A stretch of DNA of 21,067 bases from a virus: IMG/VR virus record IMGVR_UViG_3300028423_000472, positions 1 through 21,067 of that record, one strand, 5' to 3'. Shown one piece after another: positions 1-6,071 of the stretch; positions within the stretch are counted from its first letter, which is position 1; every line of letters starts with the position of its first letter. The notes beneath the pieces were generated by a model. It worked only from the letters and a program-made list of their open reading frames with translations. It was not told the DNA's origin and made no database searches. Position numbers and translations under genes: made by a program.

Positions 1-80
1 CATACACGCTTGCATTCTCGTGCAATCTCTGCACTCTGTGCCAGTGTTTCGTGCTGACAAGGACCTGCGATAATTCTCAT
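1..80 (-). CDS. KDO-8-phosphate synthase-like protein, N-terminal fragment (partial)
   Basis: An ATG at 80-78 on the minus strand opens a frame that runs off the left edge (26 codons visible). The peptide begins MRIIAGPCQHETLAQSAEIA. The IAGPCQxE signature directly after the start is typical of 3-deoxy-D-manno-octulosonate 8-phosphate synthase (KdsA), which condenses phosphoenolpyruvate with arabinose 5-phosphate. The related DAHP and NeuB synthases share the fold, so the substrate is uncertain. The start overlaps the stop of the preceding gene in an ATGA junction, the usual coupling in this operon. A Kdo-type sugar synthase would fit the KpsC/KpsS-like (Kdo transferase family) genes at 5.2-8.6 kb. 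Only the first strand and loop of the barrel are visible, so this rests on one motif. Confidence 0.55.
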   Translation of the reverse strand, partial: MRIIAGPCQHETLAQSAEIARECKRV

Positions 81-334
81 TTGTCATCCTTTATAATGTA
101 GTAGATGTCTAGAAGTTTTTTCATCTGTAACTCTAAGGTAGGATTAGTTTTTGACAGTTTCATCATATCTTGCCATTCACTCCAGCTAAACAGATTGCCT
201 GTTGCTTTACATAATGCATCTTCGTCTCCTCCTATGATCCAACGAGGAATTTCAGGTCGAGTTTGATAACGAGCATAAACTACTCCGTCTACTCTCTCGT
301 ATATTAGCGGTTCATTTGATTTTAGATTTCCCAA
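77..334 (-). CDS. Small conserved phage protein, unknown function
   Basis: This 85-residue protein has no recognised domain. It is soluble, with no signal peptide or membrane segment, and contains the aromatic/acidic stretch NLFSWSEWQDMM in its middle and a Lys/Asp-rich tail. There is no in-frame ATG before residue 57. The start is taken as the TTG at 334-332 because an AGGA Shine-Dalgarno lies 7 nt upstream. It overlaps the 3' end of the cupin gene by 23 nt and overlaps the next gene (KdsA-like) by ATGA, so it is probably co-translated with both. A role linked to sugar metabolism is possible only by position. Confidence 0.6.
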   Translation of the reverse strand: MGNLKSNEPLIYERVDGVVYARYQTRPEIPRWIIGGDEDALCKATGNLFSWSEWQDMMKLSKTNPTLELQMKKLLDIYYIIKDDK

Positions 335-686
335 CTTCTGTTCCTATTGTGCGACGAACTATATCATCATGTGAAAACTCTGCCCAATATAGTTCAAATG
401 CTACGCCGTCTTCTACACCTTCAAACTGATGAATCTTACCAGGCTTGACCTGCGTAAAGTCACCTGCATGTAAGACAGTTTCGTCTACTAAGCCATCTTG
501 ATCTCCGTCTTGCCAAACACGAACAATCATACTGCCTGACTCTACATAGAAGCCATTCCATTTGTATCTGTGCTCATGCTCTGAACATTTATACCCTGCT
601 TTGAATTCAATTCGATGAAATTCAAGAACACCGTTGGCATGTATAAGTTCAGTGTTCCCCCATATTTTACCAGCTTTAATTCCCAT
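312..686 (-). CDS. Single-domain cupin protein
   Basis: This 124-residue protein has the size and pattern of a single RmlC-like cupin barrel. Cupin motif 1 is seen as EHEHRYKWNGFYVESG at about residues 36-51, with candidate metal ligands His37, His39 and Glu49. Motif 2 is GDFTQVKPGKIHQFEG (about 75-90) with His86. Members of this superfamily bind sugars, nucleotides or metals and include sugar-phosphate isomerases and epimerases; the substrate cannot be read here. The ATG at 686 has a strong AAGGAG Shine-Dalgarno 4-5 nt upstream. It lies between the 168-residue protein and the small 85-residue gene, a few genes from a KdsA-like gene, so a role in nucleotide-sugar or glycan metabolism is plausible. 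Confidence 0.72.
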   Translation of the reverse strand: MGIKAGKIWGNTELIHANGVLEFHRIEFKAGYKCSEHEHRYKWNGFYVESGSMIVRVWQDGDQDGLVDETVLHAGDFTQVKPGKIHQFEGVEDGVAFELYWAEFSHDDIVRRTIGTEVGKSKIK

Positions 687-695
687 TGTTTCTCC

Positions 696-1202
696 TTATA
701 ATAATTTTGCTTGATCAATAACTTCGCTTTGTCTATTAATCTCTTTAATAAAATATGCACACTGCGGATTATCTCCGGTTGTAATTGGCACAGTTAACAG
801 TTGTCCGTTTTTTGTTTTAGGAAAATACCATTTAACATCTGTATAAAAATTTACTATTTCTAGTCTACCAAAATCCATTTTATAACTAGTCAAGGGATTA
901 AACAAAAATGCTTCAAACCCCCTGTCATTTAAACTTGTTAATGGTAGTATTTCTAAATCTGAACCTGCTTCTGAACATCCTACTGCTACTGACCAATCCA
1001 CTGGCATTGTTATTTCGTGTCCATCGATATTTAGTACCATAGCAGGAGCACTGAAACTTTCTAAAAATATCAGTGGCATAAAAAAGAAATCAGGTTCTTT
1101 TGGATCTGAGTTGTCTAATACTGAAAAGCGAACGTCGTCGTCGATCTGTTCAGGCAAACTGTCTATTTCAAAACATTGATTTTCTAAGGTTAAAATCCTC
1201 AT
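696..1202 (-). CDS. Conserved phage protein next to uvsW, unknown function
   Basis: This 168-residue soluble protein starts MRILTLENQCFEIDSLPE and is acidic and rich in beta-type and aromatic residues (DFFFMPLIFLESF, GFEAFLFNP, VKWYFP). No catalytic motif, signal peptide or membrane helix is evident. The ATG at 1202 lies 6 nt after the stop of the uvsW C-terminal gene, so the two are likely co-transcribed and coupled. It is followed by the strong Shine-Dalgarno of the cupin gene. A replication or late-transcription accessory role is possible from its position beside uvsW, but I do not recognise the family and assign no function. Confidence 0.65.
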   Translation of the reverse strand: MRILTLENQCFEIDSLPEQIDDDVRFSVLDNSDPKEPDFFFMPLIFLESFSAPAMVLNIDGHEITMPVDWSVAVGCSEAGSDLEILPLTSLNDRGFEAFLFNPLTSYKMDFGRLEIVNFYTDVKWYFPKTKNGQLLTVPITTGDNPQCAYFIKEINRQSEVIDQAKLL

Positions 1203-1208
1203 TACGTG

Positions 1209-2048
1209 TTAATTCCAATCTATTTTTTCTATTGTAAATGGATATTCTGCATCTCGATAAAATTTCTTACGCTGTGTTAAATGTCGTTTTGCGTATTTAC
1301 AAGTGCTAGTAACATCCCATATCTGTACAAAATCTTTGTCTTTTGCCTTTCTTACGCCTCTGCCTATACTCTGAATAACTCTAACAAAACTTTTACCCGG
1401 CTCTAACAACACAAGATTAAAGATGCGAGGAATGTTAAGTCCAACCGCAGCAACACCATAGGTTGCAATAATCACTTCGTTGGTTCCTTCATGAATAGTA
1501 TCGTATGTGTCTTTTCTGTCTTTTACTTTTACTGACCCGCTGACAAATGTACTGTTGGGTATTAGTTCTGTTAGTGCTTCGCCTGCTGATATCCTGTCAA
1601 CTAATATCAGTGTGTTGCCTGACTGCTTGACAGTGTTCATCATTTTGGCAATGTATTCAATTCGTTCTTTGTTGGTAACAAGATATTTCAATTCTTCTTG
1701 ATAACCCGAATGTACCTGAGTATCAATCAACTGACAGATGTTAACGTGACAGTTTGACAATACTCCTTTGTCCTGCAATTCTTTTGCACTGACCTGGCCA
1801 ACAACAGGACCAAGACTTGCAAGTATGCTTTGAAACTCTGCATCTTCTTTGGGCACTGTGCCAGTTAATCCCCAGCGTATCGGAGCATTGCGAAGATTCT
1901 GTGTAAGCAGTTTCTTTAATACTTCAGCCTTGGCCATGTGGCAATTAGACACTACAGCATTATTTGCAATGTAATTATGATCCTGTTCTATATGTAGATT
2001 GTATGTTTCCTGAGGTTTTTCAATTTCTTTTTTTCTAACTAGTTTCAT
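1209..2048 (-). CDS. uvsW: UvsW helicase, C-terminal half, fused to intein C-terminal half
   Basis: Residues 1-35 are a split-intein C-terminal piece: block F is the stretch ETYNLHIEQDHNYIANN and block G is AVVSN, followed by Cys36 as the +1 extein residue. The extein then continues CHMAKAE, completing the DECH box, followed by an SF2 helicase C-terminal domain with GLTGT (motif III-like), ILVD, ATYGVAAVGLNIP (motif V) and QSIGRGVRK (motif VI). UvsW of T4 is an RNA:DNA and recombination-intermediate helicase. I chose the ATG at 2048 and not an in-frame TTG at 2084 because AGGA lies 6 nt upstream of the ATG and because the resulting 35-residue piece matches the size of other phage split-intein C-halves. 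The start overlaps the endonuclease gene by 14 nt. Trans-splicing with the 2963-3994 product would give about 487 residues, close to T4 UvsW. The residue before the final Asn is Ser, not the usual His. Confidence 0.88.
   Translation of the reverse strand: MKLVRKKEIEKPQETYNLHIEQDHNYIANNAVVSNCHMAKAEVLKKLLTQNLRNAPIRWGLTGTVPKEDAEFQSILASLGPVVGQVSAKELQDKGVLSNCHVNICQLIDTQVHSGYQEELKYLVTNKERIEYIAKMMNTVKQSGNTLILVDRISAGEALTELIPNSTFVSGSVKVKDRKDTYDTIHEGTNEVIIATYGVAAVGLNIPRIFNLVLLEPGKSFVRVIQSIGRGVRKAKDKDFVQIWDVTSTCKYAKRHLTQRKKFYRDAEYPFTIEKIDWN
1944..2048 (-). other. Split intein, C-terminal half (IntC) of UvsW
   Basis: Thirty-five codons at the 5' end of the uvsW C-terminal gene. Block F (YNLHIEQDHNYIAN) and block G (VVSN) are visible. 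The C-terminal Asn is encoded by 1946-1944 and the +1 nucleophile is Cys. The penultimate residue is Ser where most inteins have His, so Asn cyclisation must be assisted differently; variants of this kind exist. It has no endonuclease domain of its own. Confidence 0.85.
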
Positions 2049-2949
2049 AAAGTTTCCTAATTTTATTTTGTGTTTTAGTGTCAAACTCTGTTAAATTTGT
2101 AGGTATTGATTTAGATAGAAAATAATCTTTATCTGCTAATAAAAAAGTATATCCATTTTCGGTACACCATTCTTTAGCAGCAGAAATTTTTGCTTGTGTC
2201 TTTGCATTATTAACCAGTTCTTGAGGTTTAACTTCTATTACTATTTTAGTTTCATGATTTACAAAATCTATAATGTAGATACAATCTCGATTATCAAATT
2301 TGTAAGGAATTCTTAATGTCTCGTATTCTGCACTATTGTCAAAATAATGATACAACGCTTCCCAGGAACTTCTATATTTTTTATTTTTGTAAAAAGAATC
2401 CCAATGAGTATTTCTATTATTAGAGTTAGGTGTAAATTCACCTAACAATATTTTTTCTTTCATTAACTCACTGCGATGCTGTTTTCCTTCATCTGAATGC
2501 TTCCTGCCAAACATTCCGTTTTTATCACCGCGATTGGCATCTCCTATCTTTTTTTTAGTATCTTCTGCACAAGAATGCGAGTAAGGATAATTGCCCTTCA
2601 TTCCTTTGTTCCAAGGAATGCCTCCGACATGATTAAGATTTTGTTTTATTTTTTCTTTGTGTTCCTTTTGACAATTGATTCCGCCTTTAACAGATATTAA
2701 AGATCTACACTCTTGTTCTGCAGTTGCTCTACTCGGTTCATCTGTACTATAGATTCTATCAAAGTTTTTCTTCCAAACATTGTCTCCATTCATTACTCGT
2801 CTTTTACACAACCGCACTTCTTGTTCTGAGTTGAGAATTAATCCATTTGATAAAATAACTTCTTTGCCAGTTATCTTTTCTGCTTGCAATTGTTGATTGT
2901 GTTCTTTTAAAATTCTATTAAATCTTTCTGTGTCAAACTGCTTTGCCAT
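2035..2949 (-). CDS. Free-standing homing endonuclease (NUMOD3-like repeats plus PD-(D/E)XK-type nuclease)
   Basis: This 304-residue protein has two NUMOD3-like DNA-binding repeats: GGIPWNKGMKG at about 109-119 and KKIGDANRGDKNGMFGRKHS at about 133-152. A nuclease-like core follows: YRSSWEALYHYF (192-203), IPYKF, then IIDFVNHETKIVIEVKP (226-242), which gives a D...ExK arrangement. The tail WCTENGYTFLLADKDYF fits the last strand and helix of such folds (PD-(D/E)XK or Vsr-like). It sits exactly between the two halves of uvsW, as in the 'fractured gene' loci described by Dassa and co-workers (2009), where a Vsr-like endonuclease separates split-intein halves. It probably cuts intact uvsW alleles and spreads the locus. 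The ATG at 2949 has a strong AAAGGAG Shine-Dalgarno held in a hairpin loop. Its 3' end overlaps the downstream uvsW half by 14 nt. Confidence 0.82.
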   Translation of the reverse strand: MAKQFDTERFNRILKEHNQQLQAEKITGKEVILSNGLILNSEQEVRLCKRRVMNGDNVWKKNFDRIYSTDEPSRATAEQECRSLISVKGGINCQKEHKEKIKQNLNHVGGIPWNKGMKGNYPYSHSCAEDTKKKIGDANRGDKNGMFGRKHSDEGKQHRSELMKEKILLGEFTPNSNNRNTHWDSFYKNKKYRSSWEALYHYFDNSAEYETLRIPYKFDNRDCIYIIDFVNHETKIVIEVKPQELVNNAKTQAKISAAKEWCTENGYTFLLADKDYFLSKSIPTNLTEFDTKTQNKIRKLYETS

Positions 2950-2981
2950 AAATACATCTCCTTTAGCCGTATGTATTTATG
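2947..2981 (-). promoter_or_regulatory. Hairpin occluding the homing endonuclease start, with late promoter in its 5' arm
   Basis: A perfect 11-bp inverted repeat: CATAAATACAT at 2981-2971 and ATGTATTTATG at 2957-2947 (minus-strand sense), with a 13-nt loop at 2970-2958. The loop holds the Shine-Dalgarno AAAGGAG and the 3' arm ends in the endonuclease ATG. In transcripts reading through from uvsW the start codon would be paired. The 5' arm includes CATAAATA, one base from the T4 late promoter TATAAATA. A transcript started there would begin near 2968, lack the 5' arm and expose the start. The same logic is known for T4 intron endonucleases such as I-TevI. Confidence 0.75.
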
Positions 2982-3994
2982 TCAATAATCTCTAAATCTT
3001 CTGTTAATTCGTCTGCTCTAACCCATCCTTTGTTAGTTAGGAATTTGTGGTTAGCAGTGACTTTAGTAGTAATGCCGTTGTCAAATTCTAATTCTAACAT
3101 TTTTTCACTTTCACTGTGTGTTAGATTTTTATGGACTTTAATAATGGTATCTTCTTTGTATTGTTTTGTTTTTTCGCAAAAATTAATTACTTTGTCGCCT
3201 GCTTTCAAATCTTTAATGGGTGTTTTGCCTTGAGGCGTAGAAATAAGAGTATCGCCGTTAAAGCACTCATCTACTATAACTGACGAAATATCTTCTAGCA
3301 TTTCTGCCAATGACAATACTTCTTTACCGTCTTTGTTTCTTTTGTCGAGAATGTTCAGACTTTGCCAAGTGCATATAGTATGTGTTCGACCCAGTTCTTT
3401 TCTGTCACCGAAATACACACCGACATCAAGTCCGCAGTTGATATAGTCTTCTTCTGTCTGTTCAACAAGACTTTTGTTTGGAACAATTACAACAGTTCTA
3501 CCATGCTGTTCGCATAGATGGCTCAGTGTAGCAGTGGTGATTGTTTTGCCTGCACCTGTTGCAATTTCCTGTAGACTCTGCGGATTAGCAATAAAGTTGT
3601 TAACTGCTGTGACCTGATAGTCACGCAGCATAATTAACTCACCTTCATAAGGATGGCCTTTGGGCCAACACACACCTTGATCCGCCCAATATCGTTCGGT
3701 AACAGGTTCAAAGTTTAAATCAAACTTTCGTCTATGATCTTCAATGTCACCTATTCTTACTCGATTCTTTTCTAATTCTTCTATGATAATATCCAGATGA
3801 TTTAGAAATCCAGAACCGCCGATGCCAAAGAATCCTACCTTGCCATCCCATCTGCCCAGCTTGTACTGCGGAGTATGTTTAGCATAAGCCAGTTCATATT
3901 TTAGACGATTAGAAATTTTTCGTCTTACATCAACTGCTAAACCTTCTAATTTTATGTTAACTTCATCTTGAATTACTAATTTACACTCTGTCAT
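2963..3994 (-). CDS. uvsW: UvsW helicase, N-terminal half, fused to intein N-terminal half
   Basis: Residues 1-243 are the N-terminal region and first RecA-like domain of an SF2 helicase. The N-terminal DNA-binding-type region (about 1-115) includes YKLGRWDGKVGFF. The Q-type motif is LRDYQ at 123-127, Walker A is ATGAGKT at 145-151, and the sequence VIVDE at 239-243 is the first half of Walker B. Residue 244 (Cys) begins an intein N-half of 100 residues: block A is CFNGDTLISTPQGKTPIKDL and block B is ITTKVTANHKFLTNKGW. The stop follows at 2963, just before the endonuclease Shine-Dalgarno. The product cannot be an active helicase alone because motifs III-VI are encoded at 1209-2048. It overlaps the upstream gene by ATGA. 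Transcription is probably driven from the promoter near 5.2 kb. Confidence 0.9.
   Translation of the reverse strand: MTECKLVIQDEVNIKLEGLAVDVRRKISNRLKYELAYAKHTPQYKLGRWDGKVGFFGIGGSGFLNHLDIIIEELEKNRVRIGDIEDHRRKFDLNFEPVTERYWADQGVCWPKGHPYEGELIMLRDYQVTAVNNFIANPQSLQEIATGAGKTITTATLSHLCEQHGRTVVIVPNKSLVEQTEEDYINCGLDVGVYFGDRKELGRTHTICTWQSLNILDKRNKDGKEVLSLAEMLEDISSVIVDECFNGDTLISTPQGKTPIKDLKAGDKVINFCEKTKQYKEDTIIKVHKNLTHSESEKMLELEFDNGITTKVTANHKFLTNKGWVRADELTEDLEIIDINTYG
2966..3265 (-). other. Split intein, N-terminal half (IntN) of UvsW
   Basis: One hundred codons, from the TGC for Cys1 (3265-3263) to the last codon before the stop. Block A starts CFNGDTLIS and block B contains the TxxH signature as TANH. 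With Cys1 and Cys+1 this is an ordinary class 1 mechanism. The extein junction is VDE|C, within the helicase DExH box. The half-intein length matches known phage split inteins and lacks an endonuclease domain. Confidence 0.88.
2974..2981 (-). promoter_or_regulatory. Putative T4-type late promoter for the homing endonuclease
   Basis: CATAAATA followed by C on the minus strand matches the T4 late consensus TATAAATA at 7 of 8 positions. The expected start about 6 nt downstream (near 2968) leaves the whole Shine-Dalgarno in the transcript. It lies inside the last codons of the uvsW N-terminal gene. Confidence 0.55.
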
Positions 3995-5181
3995 ATATAA
4001 TAATTTGAATACCTTCTAAATGGGCTTAAATCGCGATCTCTAGTAATATTGAGATCACAGTTGTTCACCAAATATGCATCGACAAATCGATTCATCATGC
4101 CGCCGAAATTTATTGCAGTAATAGGCTTGAAGTCAGAGTCAAGCAGCAGCTTAGGGAGTTTATTAGTATCAATATACACAACCTTAGTATTGCTGTCAAC
4201 CCAATTATTCAAGCCTTTTTGTTTTATAAAACGATTAAATTCAGTATCTCCGTCTTGACGAAACAGAACACTCTGTTCTTCATTTGAAACAATATTTTTA
4301 AGTTCGCTCCATATTTCGAATATTTGATCTTCTGCGTTTTTGTAGTCTAGCAACACTACCATAGGAAATCTATCTAAACTATAAACAGCTTCAACTGTCT
4401 GCTGCATAGTCCACTTGTCAGGACTACAGAGAAACTCGCAGGATTCTCTGTTTACAATTTCGCCAACAAGAGAGTCGTCATTTACAGTGTCAAAATTAAC
4501 AAGTCCATAACGACGATGACGATCAATTGTTTGATAATAGTTTAGGTTGTCAGGAATTTTATTTTTTACTTTAAAAGTTTCGCCATTCAAAACACAGTCG
4601 ATATGCTCACTTGGATTTTCTTTTATTGTTTTGATCTTTTTATAAAATTCTACAACGTCGTTGTCAATTTCAAAATTGCGATCTTGAAATGTCTCTACAA
4701 CGTCGTGTACTATGCTTTCTTTAAAAACAAAATAATGCTCATGTGAGCCGCGCTGATGGTGATAGCTGCGACGATGTTTGCTAGTAATCTTTTCCAACGC
4801 AGCAATTGTTTTTTTGTTAAACGGAAATCGTATTTTTAGATACTTTGTTTTGTCTTTTGATTCTTTAAGGGTGTTGGGCAAAAAATCTACAACAGTAACA
4901 GTTTTACTGCGATCAATCTCTCTGAGAGGCAAACGAATATTTTCAAGTTTGCTTGGGAGATTTTCGACTCCGTTGTTTTCAAACTGTGCTTCGTAGGCAA
5001 GAAGCTTTTCTTTCACAAGAGCATACTGCCTGTCAGTAAGTGCTGTGCCTCTATAAATCTGCCTTGCTATGCTGTTTAAAATAGCAGCATCGCTAGGGTC
5101 GATTTTAAATCCATAATCAGCAGATTTTAATCCTGTTAAAATCTCAAGACAGTCTTCTACGGTGTGTGCTAAATTATTCAT
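3991..5181 (-). CDS. Uncharacterised phage protein upstream of uvsW
   Basis: This 396-residue soluble protein has no motif I can name with confidence. Residues about 114-165 (KYLKIRFPFNKKTIAALEKI followed by an H/R-rich turn and HYFVFKES) look loosely like the HARP-type small domain found beside some SF2 helicases; this is only an impression. The C-terminal third (MVVLLDYKNAEDQIFEIWSE, KVVYIDTNKLPKLLL) has a strand-helix rhythm but no Walker or DExH motif. The gene ends in an ATGA overlap with the uvsW N-terminal half, so the two are probably translated together and may act together. It is the first gene after the glycan island and has its own strong candidate promoter. No Shine-Dalgarno is visible before its ATG. 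Confidence 0.68.
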   Translation of the reverse strand: MNNLAHTVEDCLEILTGLKSADYGFKIDPSDAAILNSIARQIYRGTALTDRQYALVKEKLLAYEAQFENNGVENLPSKLENIRLPLREIDRSKTVTVVDFLPNTLKESKDKTKYLKIRFPFNKKTIAALEKITSKHRRSYHHQRGSHEHYFVFKESIVHDVVETFQDRNFEIDNDVVEFYKKIKTIKENPSEHIDCVLNGETFKVKNKIPDNLNYYQTIDRHRRYGLVNFDTVNDDSLVGEIVNRESCEFLCSPDKWTMQQTVEAVYSLDRFPMVVLLDYKNAEDQIFEIWSELKNIVSNEEQSVLFRQDGDTEFNRFIKQKGLNNWVDSNTKVVYIDTNKLPKLLLDSDFKPITAINFGGMMNRFVDAYLVNNCDLNITRDRDLSPFRRYSNYYI

Positions 5182-5187
5182 AACTAC

Positions 5188-5216
5188 AATATAACGTATT
5201 ATAGTTTGTTTGTCAA
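5188..5216 (-). promoter_or_regulatory. Near-consensus sigma70-type promoter for the uvsW block
   Basis: Minus-strand TTGACA (5216-5211), a 17-nt spacer and TATATT (5193-5188). The -35 is perfect, the -10 matches five of six, and the spacing is ideal. It spans the end of the preceding glycan gene and the 17-nt gap before the 396-residue gene. The start predicted 7 nt after the -10 falls on the A of the ATG at 5181, so the mRNA could be leaderless. A short palindrome, TATAA-TACG-TTATA, overlaps the spacer and -10. Confidence 0.6.
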
Positions 5217-6071
5217 GCGGTTAAGTGGGATACCTTTGGCAATTTCTTTCACAGTAAACTCTGTCCAGGCATAGTCATTCAGCCACTGTGTTCTGTCTGG
5301 CATTGCAGGATTTTCGATATCTTTTAGATTGGCAATGTCATTGGCTACATCATAGGCAAGGCTGTGACTGCTGACAAAACTAGGAACACCGTTGAGAACG
5401 CTGTGTATACCAGGATTTGAACTCCAGTTTACTGTTGCCCATATGTCATTAAACTCCATGTCAAAGTCGTCGTATGTGTCACGCAGTTTCTTCGGTTCTT
5501 GTCTGTAGACGTGTTTAAGACTGCGTTCGATATGTTCTAGTCTACATCTAGGATGTGGTCTAAATATAATAGGACGATCAGTGTGTTTGCGTATCTCGTC
5601 GTATGTTTGTAAAAACCAATTGCTCATACGGGGTTGTGCTTGCCACTGTAGGCTGCGATCATGCTGACCAGCTATGAGAATATATTCGCCTTGTGTTCGC
5701 CATGGAGTTAATTCTATGCCCATGTCAATACTGCGATCACTGTTATTGTTTATATCTCCAAAGTAAGCATCACGGTTTATACCGTTTACGCCTACCTTCC
5801 ACGTTTTGCCTCGATCGATTCCTCCGACTTCGAGTATAATAACTGGCTTTTTTGAACGTCGACAATAATCCCAGACAGCACGGTTTCGAGCCATACGGCC
5901 GTGAAATAAAACGCTCCAAATAACATGAACATCGGAATGTTCAAGATCATTAGAATCATAAACAACGCCGCCGCTGTTGATAACGCTATGAGCAAAAGCA
6001 TCAAACACAGAGCGAGAATTAAGCGCACCATATTCTCTCCACAGTTTAAATTTTTTGCCAGTAAGGCTCAT
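5199..6071 (-). CDS. KpsC/KpsS-like glycosyltransferase (capsule synthesis family)
   Basis: This 290-residue protein has the C-terminal signatures of the capsule polysaccharide synthesis family, whose members KpsC and KpsS are GT-B-type Kdo transferases. These are IIFRPHPRC at about 168-176 and NWSSNPGIHSVLNGVPSFVS at about 215-234. An earlier strand is PVIILEVGG (76-84). It lacks a signal peptide or membrane segment and should be cytoplasmic. It overlaps the upstream GT-A gene by 26 nt and is the last gene of the island. Two further members of the same family lie at 6903-7829 and 7826-8632, probably products of duplication. The sugar transferred is unknown; Kdo is suggested by family and by the KdsA-like gene at the left edge. 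Confidence 0.62.
   Translation of the reverse strand: MSLTGKKFKLWREYGALNSRSVFDAFAHSVINSGGVVYDSNDLEHSDVHVIWSVLFHGRMARNRAVWDYCRRSKKPVIILEVGGIDRGKTWKVGVNGINRDAYFGDINNNSDRSIDMGIELTPWRTQGEYILIAGQHDRSLQWQAQPRMSNWFLQTYDEIRKHTDRPIIFRPHPRCRLEHIERSLKHVYRQEPKKLRDTYDDFDMEFNDIWATVNWSSNPGIHSVLNGVPSFVSSHSLAYDVANDIANLKDIENPAMPDRTQWLNDYAWTEFTVKEIAKGIPLNRLTNKL

Noticed and set aside
2049-2084. Longer start (TTG at 2084) for the uvsW C-terminal gene
   Set aside because: The ATG at 2048 has AGGA 6 nt upstream and gives an intein half of normal size; the TTG has no Shine-Dalgarno.
1944-3265. A group I intron carrying the endonuclease gene in uvsW
   Set aside because: The flanks are translated in frame and read as intein protein motifs up to the exact junctions, leaving no room for an RNA intron core.
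1209-3994. uvsW as a decayed pseudogene split by an insertion
   Set aside because: The breakpoints coincide with intact intein blocks A/B and F/G and the exteins join exactly at DE|CH. Each half has its own start, and the two later genes have good Shine-Dalgarno sequences.
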